Source: UBA920 sp038257015 (GTDB lineage Bacteria > Patescibacteriota > Doudnabacteria > UBA920). Taken from it: DNA of 7,304 nt. This document shows, piece after piece, positions 1-5,501 of the stretch (position 1 is its first letter; every line of letters begins with the position of its first letter). Both the position numbers and the translations under genes were made by a program. The notes beneath the pieces are model-generated. The model ran no database searches. It was given only the letters and a program-made list of their open reading frames with translations, and had not been told where the DNA came from. Where the stretch lies: contig JBBSJS010000041.1 of assembly GCA_038257015.1 (NCBI GenBank), forward strand, positions 1-7,304. Direction: 5' to 3'.

Positions 1-165
1 ATGTACAGTCAAAGTGACCTTCAATCGTTCGGATTTGGTTAAGCCGCTTTTAGTACCGGATGGTAGGCATTGTTGGTTGCATTTAGCGCAGCGCCACTGA
101 GCACTTTCTTTGACAGAAAACGCGATGGATTGCCAATTATCGGGATATCTCCTAGGTTTTGCCAT
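1..165 (-). CDS. HNH endonuclease, 3' end cut by window edge
   Basis: A minus-strand frame opens with ATG at 165-163 and runs without a stop for 55 codons to the window edge. It begins MAKPRRYPDNWQSIAFSVKE, then CAKCNQQC (Cys26, Cys29, Cys33), and ends at the edge with the residues LTVH. From memory, this is the layout of a common small cyanobacterial HNH endonuclease, roughly 90-110 residues long: a basic start, a zinc-binding CxxC, then V-H-H as the first part of the beta-beta-alpha-metal active site. His55 would be the first catalytic-site histidine, so the window cuts through the active site. The frame stays open upstream of 165, but the ATG matches the usual family start. Only a weak purine stretch (GAGAAACGAG) precedes it. 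It is divergent from the gene starting near 300. HNH is fairly sure; the cellular role is unknown. Confidence 0.82.
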   Translation of the reverse strand, partial: MAKPRRYPDNWQSIAFSVKESAQWRCAKCNQQCLPSGTKSGLTKSERLKVTLTVH

Positions 166-242
166 AGCTCGTTTCTCAGAATGTGGCGATCGCTTTGTTA
201 TCGGAGTGAGAGTGCCGCCATTAAGTTGAGTGCTGCAAATCC

Positions 243-261
243 CCTCAATATTCGATTGAGG
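243..261. repeat. Short inverted repeat (7-bp stem) between divergent genes
   Basis: CCTCAAT (243-249) pairs perfectly with ATTGAGG (255-261) across the 5-base loop ATTCG. No T-run follows on the plus strand, so it is not a typical terminator. It lies in the 134-bp gap between the divergent HNH gene (start 165) and the small plus-strand protein (start 300 or later), where it could be an operator-like site. No convincing -35/-10 pair was found in this gap; TTGAGT (226-231) with TATTCG (249-254) at 17-bp spacing is a weak candidate. Confidence 0.3.
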
Positions 262-532
262 ATGAGATAAGTTTTACCCATCAACTGCTTCAGTATGGAT
301 TGCAAAAATTTTATAACAACGACGACGGTTACTTGCATTTAGCTTTTGTTACAGAAGATTATTCTGGCTGTAACAAGTATAAAGATGTAATAAATAAATT
401 TAACCACAGTATTGTTAAGCCATTTATTTATTATATTGAAAATTATCTAACAGATTTGCAGATTGATTTGGCAGACGGTGAAGATGCCAAGTTAATTTTT
501 CATGTTTACGGCGATAATTATGGGGATAATTT

Positions 533-537
533 AGGAG
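533..537 (+). promoter_or_regulatory. Internal Shine-Dalgarno (AGGAG) before in-frame ATG 543
   Basis: AGGAG lies 5 bases before ATG at 543-545, which is in frame with the 300-743 reading frame. No comparable site precedes the TTG at 300. The likely start may therefore be 543, giving a 123-residue protein once the IS is removed (MNEMNINQSNSS onward). Alternatively, long and short isoforms may be made from one frame. Confidence 0.5.
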
Positions 538-741
538 CAATTATGAATGAAATGAATATCAATCAAAGCAACTCTTCAATAGGTGTTGGAGTCAATCATG
601 GAGAAATTAACGCAGAAAAGTTAGCTGGAACTATCAATGAAACCGAGAAACAAAATCTAGCCGAGGCAGCCACAGAGATTCGGCTGCTTCTGGAGCAACT
701 GTCTCAAAGCTATCCTACTAACACTACAGAAGAAAAGATGG

Positions 742-743
742 TA
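742..743. repeat. TA target duplication (partner at 1708-1709)
   Basis: TA directly flanks both ends of the insertion. Collapsing the two copies to one restores the host codons GTA GTA GCA GCA, as expected from TA duplication by an IS630-type transposase. Confidence 0.85.
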
Positions 744-767
744 TAGCAACCGCCAAGGCGGTTAAGC
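744..767 (+). repeat. IS terminal inverted repeat, left
   Basis: This 24-base repeat is identical to the reverse complement of 1684-1707. Internally AACCGCC (748-754) and GGCGGTT (757-763) can pair around AA, so the repeat itself can form a hairpin. It contains the transposase stop codon (762-764, minus strand) and supplies the TAG that ends the disrupted host gene at 744-746. Confidence 0.93.
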
Positions 768-768
768 C

Positions 769-785
769 GCTGTGCGAAGCACAGC
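769..785. repeat. Subterminal hairpin inside IS left end
   Basis: GCTGTGC (769-775) pairs with GCACAGC (779-785) around GAA, directly after the left terminal repeat hairpin. It encodes the final residues of the transposase and may be a transposase-binding or structural feature. The same hairpin is absent from the right end. Confidence 0.5.
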
Positions 786-1293
786 TTCCATTGCATCCCT
801 GAGACAGTCGAATTGAATTAGTTTTTTACGAATTCGACTTTTTAACCATGACCAACATCGCTCAATTTTGTTAAGATCAGGTGAATAAGGTGGCAAGTAT
901 TTTAACAGACAGCGGCTTCAATTAATTGAAGAATGCGCCCACCTTTATGAAAAGTTGCGTTATCTGCAATCACTATTTGTCCCGGTTTTAGCGTTGGGAT
1001 TAAACAAGTTTCTAGCCAGGTTTCAAACACGGTTCGATTACAAGAACCCTCAACAGTAAATGGAGCTAATAACTGACCATTACAATAAGCAGCAATCATA
1101 TTAACTCGCCCTGATCTTCTGCCACTTTTTAGAGCATAAAAGCGGTTCCCTTTAGCGTTCCAACCATAGCTATAATCTTCTCTACTATCCATTCCAGACT
1201 CATCTATATATACTATATCCTCTGGTGCATACAGCGCTATCTCTTCTTTAAAGAGAAGTCGTTTAACTTCATCCCTTTCTTGATAACCATAAG

Positions 1294-1301
1294 TTTTTTT
1301 T
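1294..1301 (-). other. A8 run at transposase frame junction
   Basis: On the coding strand, eight consecutive A lie exactly where the helix-turn-helix part (frame ending ...GFTRKK) must switch to the catalytic part (KKTYGYQERDE). Removal of one A, or addition of two, would join the frames. Runs of this length are prone to transcriptional or ribosomal slippage and are used by some IS elements to make a fusion transposase. A simple indel is equally possible given the two other breaks. Confidence 0.5.
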
Positions 1302-1683
1302 GCGCGTGAAACCAATTTTTTTTAATGCCCGTGAAATCGTGCGACCGCTAATTTGTTCTGGCCAGAGTGAGGCCATCTCTACTTGAGTTTTATCCCCATT
1401 TGCTTCGACAAATTTCCCAAATTTTTCCCAGTCAGTAATTTTATGTCCATTACCAGGCGGTTGATTAGGCAAAGCTTTAAAATCCCCAGTCTCTCGTTCC
1501 CTTGAAAGCCATAGTCTAATCGTGTCTCGACTAATCTAAATATCTGGCTGGCTTCACTAATTTTTAAGCCATCAAGATTAATGGCTTGAATCACCTTTTT
1601 ACGGAGGTCGTAACTGTAGGGTCGGGGCATGGGGTTCACTCCTGTATCGCTGGAAACATATAAAGGTATATTTCCAGATTATA

Positions 1684-1707
1684 GCTTAACCGCCTTGGCG
1701 GTTGCTA
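1684..1707 (-). repeat. IS terminal inverted repeat, right
   Basis: This is a perfect 24-base match to the left repeat in inverted orientation, followed by the second TA target copy at 1708-1709. It carries the same internal hairpin potential. Confidence 0.93.
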
Positions 1708-1709
1708 TA

Positions 1710-1880
1710 GTAGCAGCAAAAGCTATCAACCGCATAGAGAGCGACCCAACTTGGAAATGGCGAGCTATCAATGCTGCTAAGGGAGGGGGTTTGGCAGCCT
1801 TTGAAAAAGCCATTGATAACCCAGCCGGTGCTTTTGTTGTCGGAGCCATTCAAGGTTGGCAGCAGGAGCAGGATAGCTAA
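1710..1880 (+). pseudogene. Small adaptor-like protein, 3' part of IS-disrupted gene
   Basis: These 56 codons plus TAA (1878-1880) continue the frame of 300-743 after removal of the IS. The residues VAAKAINRIESDPTWKWRAI, GGGLAAFEKAIDNPAGAF and VVGAIQGWQQ give the alternating helical pattern and terminal ALxxW-type helix seen in many cyanobacterial proteins that end with this domain. An ATG inside the IS at 1629 is in frame and could express a hybrid 83-residue product, but it has no clear ribosome site and the fused 27 residues are IS-derived. I regard this as the severed C-terminus of the same gene. Confidence 0.85.
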
Positions 1881-1975
1881 GGCTCAATAGGAACCTCACC
1901 AATCACCAGAGTCCCTGGATTTGACCGAACTGGCGATCGCCCGACAGAAATAGCAATCGTACTATTTCCCCAGAA
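1877..1975 (-). pseudogene. Possible short coding remnant, unrecognised
   Basis: On the minus strand, 32 codons follow an in-frame TAG (1976-1978) and end at TAG 1879-1877: STIAISVGRSPVRSNPGTLV, then IGEVPIEP. No start codon with a ribosome site is present. The composition looks protein-like rather than random, but I do not recognise it. Its 3' end overlaps the end of the plus-strand adaptor gene by a few bases. Confidence 0.2.
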
Positions 1976-2004
1976 CTAGACGGTGTTGGTGGTGGGCGAT
2001 CGCC
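1932..2004. repeat. Two HIP1 palindromes (GGCGATCGCC)
   Basis: GGCGATCGCC occurs at 1932-1941 and 1995-2004. The core octamer GCGATCGC also occurs at 186-193 and 5374-5381. HIP1 is strongly over-represented in most cyanobacterial genomes and is the main compositional clue to the host here. Its function is not established by this sequence. Confidence 0.9.
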
Positions 2005-2028
2005 TCTAACAATCATCTGCATCAATGG

Positions 2029-2249
2029 GTATACACGCAGCAGATTCCAGCTAGAGCAAGTACACAAACATGAAACTTAAAGCAAACACCAAATCCGGGT
2101 TTCTCACCCCCGTTATTTTTAAGTTGGCATAGACCGACTTTGTTTATCTAGTAGCGGTTTTAATTGCCGAGCGATAAAGGGAATGTTTAACCTGGATTTG
2201 GTATAAAGTGCTTTGTAGCTTATTTATCTAAAATTTGTTGCGTGTATAC
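2029..2249. repeat. Outer 11-bp inverted repeat pair
   Basis: GTATACACGCA at 2029-2039 is exactly the reverse complement of TGCGTGTATAC at 2239-2249. The pair encloses the MITE-like element and ends 5 bases past the NACHT stop codon. It could be the ends of a larger element, a target into which the smaller element went, or a long-range stem downstream of the NACHT gene. Confidence 0.45.
2088..2202. mobile_element. MITE-like element, about 115 bp (candidate)
   Basis: ACCAAATCCGGGTT at 2088-2101 is matched, with one mismatch in 14, by the reverse complement of 2189-2202 (AACCTGGATTTGGT). The enclosed 115 bp has no coding potential and contains a partial internal hairpin, AAGTTGG/CCGACTT (2121-2127 and 2134-2140). 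Inverted ends around a short non-coding core suggest a miniature inverted-repeat element. No unambiguous target duplication is visible, so this stays tentative. Confidence 0.45.
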
Positions 2250-2253
2250 GAGG

Positions 2254-4644
2254 TTAATCACCTTGGTCAACATCAGCACTCATGGTATCGATATAAGTAA
2301 TGAGAGCTTTGGACACAACACTTTCCTCAAGGTAGTGCTTAGCAATTTCAGCAATAGTGGCTTTGGTTGCAGTCAAATGGCGTTCAGGATTTAGAAATTG
2401 ACGTTTTATCAATAACATTTGGTTTTGGAAGTTTTGCCATCGCGATAGATCAGTTTGCTGGAGAGCGCCGAGTCTATCGTCGATGATCTGTCTACCTTGT
2501 GCTTCAGTAGTAGGTTGATAAGACTGCTGAAGATCGATAACAAACTGGCGTAGTTCACTAACTTGTTGTTTTGTGCTTTCATCAGCAGCATAATTGTGCG
2601 TATGTGTATGAGTACCCTGTTCGTAATAGTTAGTGGTTTGAATGTGACGGGTAGAAGGTTCTGACGACATTTTATGAATTCCCTTGGCAATAACATCTAA
2701 TTGATTATACAATAATTTTTTCATAGGTGTTTCTTTCTTTACAGTGTTAAAGTTTTCTTTAAGGTATGTCCATAATTCTTCCTCAGAATTAGTATCACGT
2801 ATTTCTTCACAAAAGAGCCTGATGTTTTTCGGGTATTTTTTGTAAGTTTCATTATTTCTAACAAGAGAACAAGCTAGAAAATATTCTTGAAATATTTTAA
2901 ATGTAAAAGTAATTTTCTGCCTAGTAGACCGATACTTATTTCGATTTAATGTAGCGTGAGATGTAATTACAGAATTTAATAGTATATCTATAATATTGAA
3001 TTTATCTAATTGAAAAACATATCTTGTAATTTCTTCAACATCTTGAGAAGTAATATATTCTGTCAGTTCAATCTTTTCTAAATTGGAATCATCAATCATT
3101 TTTTGAGCAGTACATTCCATAGTATATAAAATTTTATCTACTTGGGAAAGAAGTTGAAGTTTAGATAAACTTTTATCAATGACAAAAGAGCGGTTTTCTT
3201 TTTCAAAATCTCTCAATATTTTTCGCCTAATCCATTCATAAATCAAAGTAGGTCGGTTGACTCTCTGAATATCTCGTTCAACAACATCAGATAATATGAA
3301 TTGGAGAAACAACGGATTTTTCGGTAGTTCCCCATAAAAATGTTGATAACTATTGTCTGTAAAAAGACTCTTAAATTTTTCAATCCTTTGGCAACCTGTT
3401 GCATCTAAATTGTTTTCTGTCGATTCTAAAATTTTCTCAAGCACCTGAATTATATGTTCCGCTGTCCAATTTGAAAGCTTTAAAGCTCTAGCTTTTTTAC
3501 GAGTTTTGGTTGCACCTCTTGAATCACTGAGAGTGACTAATTCACTAAATAAAGTTTCTTCAAAATGTGATGTTCTCGTTACCAAAACAATGGGACAGGA
3601 AATGTCTGATAGTCTGTCACTTAATCTTTTCAATCCTTGGTTATTAGGGTCTGCATAAAGCCGATTTTCATCTAAACCATCAAAAATCAGAATATGATTC
3701 TCTGAATGTGCAAGTGTTGGTAACAAAGTCGCACCAGATAATGAGTAAAATAGTTCTCTATCTATTTCATCTTCAAATTCATAATCCAAAATGTTGAGAG
3801 AACGAAGAATTACCTCAAATAAAACGTTAGTTCCTGAATGTAGTGAGTAAAAATCTAAAACATCGCAATTTACAAAAAATACTATTTTGTTTTTTGAACT
3901 AGCACTATGCAGAACTGTGGTAGTTTTCCCTGCTCCAGCTTCTCCATGTATTAATGTCCATCTAATATCTTTTCGTTCAGAAATTACAATATCACTAACT
4001 TTTTGATTGTTATTACTGTTAATTTGTCTAATATCTGGAAGAGGATCGTATGGTTTGAAGTTTATTTCAAATTCTTCAGATGGTACAGTATCAATGTAAT
4101 ATTTTCCAAAATCTAGTCTATTTTCAATATCTAATCTATATTTATCTGAGTAATTTTGTAAAAGGGAAGTAAGAAGATTTCTGAATTGAGTTTCGGCTTG
4201 CTTGATAAAGTCTTGACGCTGTACAACTAAAAGACTATTAATCTTTCCTGAAGATTCTAGTTTTACACGATATTCCTCAATCTGATTTAAAAAATCTAAA
4301 AATTGTCCACCTTTATTTCCATGTTGATGGTTGTGTAAAATCCAATATCGATCGCAGATAAATCCTGCATCTAAAAATTTCTGTGCTATTGCTCCCATTT
4401 GATGAGCAGATTCTTCAGATAGAGCGAGTGCAATATCAAAAACTTGAGATTGCACTACCCAAACAAACTTTCCTTCATTATTAGAATTAGAGTGCGTGAA
4501 AAAATCTATACCTGGTATGTCTGAGGATCTTTGAAACGAAATATCAAATATTCTTAGCAATGAAAGTGCTTTTTCATTAAAATCATTGGTATTTGCATTT
4601 GAAAGTTCATACGATAAATTGTTCCATAATGTTCTACCTGCCAT
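2254..4644 (-). CDS. NACHT-type STAND NTPase with C-terminal adaptor-like tail
   Basis: This is a 796-residue cytosolic signalling NTPase, with no membrane segments seen. N-terminal domain (about 1-200): PGIDFFTH (Asp47), then VWVVQSQ (61-67) and DRYWILHN resemble the core of a PD-(D/E)XK nuclease fold, but the expected E/Q-x-K is Q-S-Q; this is inference. NACHT core: Walker A GEAGAGKT (234-241), Walker B ILIFDGLDE (318-326), sensor-like VLVTRTS with Arg357, LPKNPLFLQF (440-449), and FQEYFLA (585-591) as in other NACHT proteins. Linker 661-686 contains TNYYEQGTHTHTHNYA. The tail (about 687-796: ELRQFVIDLQQSYQPTTEAQ) resembles cyanobacterial adaptor-like domains and the disrupted protein at 300-1880. 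NACHT proteins of this design are known anti-phage sensors that activate an attached effector; here the role is inferred. The ATG at 4644 has no clear ribosome site. The gene is monocistronic, and very AT-rich in its middle compared with its 3' end. Confidence 0.9.
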   Translation of the reverse strand: MAGRTLWNNLSYELSNANTNDFNEKALSLLRIFDISFQRSSDIPGIDFFTHSNSNNEGKFVWVVQSQVFDIALALSEESAHQMGAIAQKFLDAGFICDRYWILHNHQHGNKGGQFLDFLNQIEEYRVKLESSGKINSLLVVQRQDFIKQAETQFRNLLTSLLQNYSDKYRLDIENRLDFGKYYIDTVPSEEFEINFKPYDPLPDIRQINSNNNQKVSDIVISERKDIRWTLIHGEAGAGKTTTVLHSASSKNKIVFFVNCDVLDFYSLHSGTNVLFEVILRSLNILDYEFEDEIDRELFYSLSGATLLPTLAHSENHILIFDGLDENRLYADPNNQGLKRLSDRLSDISCPIVLVTRTSHFEETLFSELVTLSDSRGATKTRKKARALKLSNWTAEHIIQVLEKILESTENNLDATGCQRIEKFKSLFTDNSYQHFYGELPKNPLFLQFILSDVVERDIQRVNRPTLIYEWIRRKILRDFEKENRSFVIDKSLSKLQLLSQVDKILYTMECTAQKMIDDSNLEKIELTEYITSQDVEEITRYVFQLDKFNIIDILLNSVITSHATLNRNKYRSTRQKITFTFKIFQEYFLACSLVRNNETYKKYPKNIRLFCEEIRDTNSEEELWTYLKENFNTVKKETPMKKLLYNQLDVIAKGIHKMSSEPSTRHIQTTNYYEQGTHTHTHNYAADESTKQQVSELRQFVIDLQQSYQPTTEAQGRQIIDDRLGALQQTDLSRWQNFQNQMLLIKRQFLNPERHLTATKATIAEIAKHYLEESVVSKALITYIDTMSADVDQGD

Positions 4645-4716
4645 ATACTTGCTTTGCTTTATTTGGATAAAGTAAATATCTTTTAATACTGCTTGTTGAT
4701 AAAAATATCTTACAAC

Positions 4717-4722
4717 ATTATA
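4717..4722 (-). promoter_or_regulatory. Candidate -10 box for NACHT gene
   Basis: TATAAT on the minus strand lies about 73 bases upstream of the ATG at 4644. No good -35 hexamer is visible at 17 bases, so this is only a plausible -10 element in an AT-rich leader. Confidence 0.3.
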
Positions 4723-4920
4723 TCAACTATAACCTGGTTCCCATTTAGAAAATTCCGAGAAAACTTTCCTCAAAGCGTTAATGGCTCACCCAGTGCGCCA
4801 AAACTTGCTCACTTTGTCAGATGAACTGTTTGCCCCGTTTCAAAATCTTCTTGCGACCAAAACAAACCCATCCAGTATTTTAATACCAACACCCACAGTA
4901 CAATCAGGACAACCGCATCT

Positions 4921-4962
4921 CTTTATCCTTTGCCCTTTGCCCTTTGCTTTCTGCCTTCTGCG
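4921..4962 (+). repeat. Heptanucleotide tandem array (STRR type), six units
   Basis: Six consecutive 7-base units read CTTTATC, CTTTGCC, CTTTGCC, CTTTGCT, TTCTGCC, TTCTGCG. Two are identical and the others differ by one to three bases. This fits the short tandemly repeated repetitive (STRR) heptamers known from filamentous cyanobacteria. It lies between the stop of the zinc-ribbon gene (5050) and the NACHT leader. Confidence 0.8.
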
Positions 4963-5049
4963 TTAACCAACAGCAGAACCAATTTCCCCAACTCACTTCT
5001 CATCGCCCTGCAACCAATAAAACTAACGATCACCCAATCCCTACCAGAC

Positions 5050-5400
5050 TCACACCGCATCATCGACCCACCCGCACTCCGCACAATCCCAATGCACCGG
5101 GGGCTGTTCGTACTTGGGGAATGGATGCGAGCACTGGGGACACCTGCCGGTAAACAAAGGGTGCGTATCCAGCAGTTCCAATTGTTCCTCCAGCGTCCAC
5201 CGTTGCCTCGGTTGCAGGATGAGTTCGCCGTTGTAGTAGCTCGCCCCATCCGGTTCCCACATTTCATCGGGTTCTAGGTTGGGGTCGGCTCGAAAATCTA
5301 GGCAAGTGTCGGCTGTCAGGCCCGTGGGATGGACGGCGCAGATTAAGTGGGGGTTGTGCGCGTAGAGTTGCCAGCGATCGCAATCGGGAAGTTTGGGCAT
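5050..5400 (-). CDS. Zinc-ribbon hypothetical protein, cyanobacterial type
   Basis: This 116-residue protein begins MPKLPDCDRWQLYAHNPHLI. It has two cysteine groups: an N-terminal set Cys7, Cys21, Cys33 (CAVHPTG in the middle) and a C-terminal zinc-ribbon, CPQC (87-90) with CAEC (106-109), flanked by DTHPLFTGR and HWDCAECGWVDD. I remember similar small uncharacterised proteins as widespread in cyanobacteria. In that memory the N-terminus reads CxxC where this one has Cys7-Asp-Arg-Trp10, so one possible metal ligand may be lost. The ATG at 5400 gives the family-like start but lacks a ribosome site. It has higher GC than the NACHT and HNH genes on each side and contains a HIP1 site (5374-5381), suggesting a resident gene between acquired ones. 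Function unknown. Confidence 0.8.
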   Translation of the reverse strand: MPKLPDCDRWQLYAHNPHLICAVHPTGLTADTCLDFRADPNLEPDEMWEPDGASYYNGELILQPRQRWTLEEQLELLDTHPLFTGRCPQCSHPFPKYEQPPVHWDCAECGWVDDAV

Positions 5401-5501
5401 GGCAGGGCGGATGGGGTTTGGTTTTAGTAATTTGCGTCAAAATTAGGTTGGTGGGGATCTAAGTCTCTATACATAAAACCACAAATTTCCTTACTCAACT
5501 T

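Larger units (their letters stand above)
300..746 (+). pseudogene. Small adaptor-like protein, 5' part of IS-disrupted gene
   Basis: These 148 codons begin at a TTG and are closed by TAG at 744-746, a stop supplied by the insertion sequence. Joined to 1710-1880 they form one uninterrupted 204-residue frame, so this is the front of a gene split by the IS. The first 80 residues (FYNNDDGYLHLAF, HSIVKPFIYYIENYLTDLQI) look helical; I do not recognise the domain. A YGDNYGDN and Asn/Gly-rich stretch follows (NQSNSSIGVGVNHGEINAEK). The helical segment EIRLLLEQLSQSYPTNTTEE is typical of a cyanobacterial adaptor-like C-terminal domain found alone or fused to NACHT-type proteins. The start is uncertain. 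The frame is open back to 225 with no ATG or GTG, so the N-terminus may be truncated. An ATG at 543 has a much better ribosome site. The truncated product could still be made. Confidence 0.72.
762..1630 (-). pseudogene. IS630-family transposase, three frame breaks
   Basis: The gene starts at ATG 1630-1628, with AGGAG 8 bases upstream, and ends at TAA 764-762 inside the left terminal repeat, about 289 codons, normal for the family. The N-terminal helix-turn-helix region reads MPRPYSYDLRKKVIQA and LKISEASQIF. After a one-base loss near 1535-1538 it continues as ISRDTIRLWLSRERETGDFK and then LPNQPPGNGHKITDWEKF. A second break lies in a run of eight A (1294-1301), after RALKKIGFTRKK. The catalytic part follows: D in YIDESGMD (codon 1202-1204) and D in VIADNATFHK (962-964). 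A third break, near 899-906, leads to YLPPYSPDLNKIE with the final acidic residue at 861-863. All three catalytic acids (DDE) are therefore present but in different frames. The A-run break might be bypassed by slippage; the other two look like decay. Confidence 0.9.
744..1707 (-). mobile_element. IS630-type insertion sequence, 964 bp, TA target
   Basis: The element is bounded by perfect inverted repeats at 744-767 and 1684-1707 (TAGCAACCGCC inward) and flanked by direct TA copies at 742-743 and 1708-1709. TA target duplication, short terminal repeats, a single transposase gene filling the element and a length near 1 kb fit the IS630 group of the IS630-Tc1-mariner superfamily. The transposase lies on the minus strand and its stop codon sits inside the left repeat. 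Deleting the element plus one TA rejoins GTA|GTA codons of the host gene exactly, which independently confirms the boundaries. Because the transposase has frame breaks, this copy probably cannot move without help from an intact copy elsewhere. Confidence 0.93.
1881..2253. other. Gene-free interval with repeats
   Basis: This 373-bp interval separates the end of the disrupted plus-strand gene from the end of the NACHT gene (convergent). No credible complete gene is seen. It contains two HIP1 sites, the weak remnant at 1877-1975, and two nested inverted repeat pairs described separately. No clear stem followed by a T-run was found to serve as terminator. Confidence 0.6.
4645..5049. other. Gene-free interval upstream of NACHT gene
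   Basis: This 405-bp interval holds the NACHT leader (4645 to about 4740) and the heptamer array at 4921-4962. In between, at about 4741-4920, I see no believable gene. A plus-strand frame from ATG 4781 (MAHPVRQNLLTLSDELFAPF) runs 61 codons, but it ends by translating the heptamer array and has no ribosome site. Opposite-frame stretches look faintly coding but are broken by stops, so old mobile-element debris is possible. Confidence 0.5.

Noticed and set aside
70..270. Plus-strand 66-codon frame opposite the HNH gene
   Set aside because: Starts at a non-ATG codon, lies antisense to the HNH gene, and has no recognisable domain.
807..838. 8-bp inverted repeat GTCGAATT/AATTCGAC as a terminator
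   Set aside because: It lies inside the transposase coding region, and the T-run is in the loop rather than after the stem.
1629..1709. IS-internal ATG creating a new gene start for the severed C-terminus
   Set aside because: In frame but without a ribosome site, and the 27 added residues are IS end sequence; treated as chance, though expression was not excluded.
2409..2696. Minus-strand 95-codon frame inside the NACHT gene
   Set aside because: Alternative frame of the NACHT C-terminal region with no motifs.
4921..4962. CRISPR-like array
   Set aside because: Units are contiguous 7-mers without spacers; this is a simple heptamer repeat.
4923..5277. Several overlapping frames on both strands across the zinc-ribbon gene
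   Set aside because: They are shadows of the 5050-5400 minus gene, with low-complexity residues partly from translating the heptamer array.
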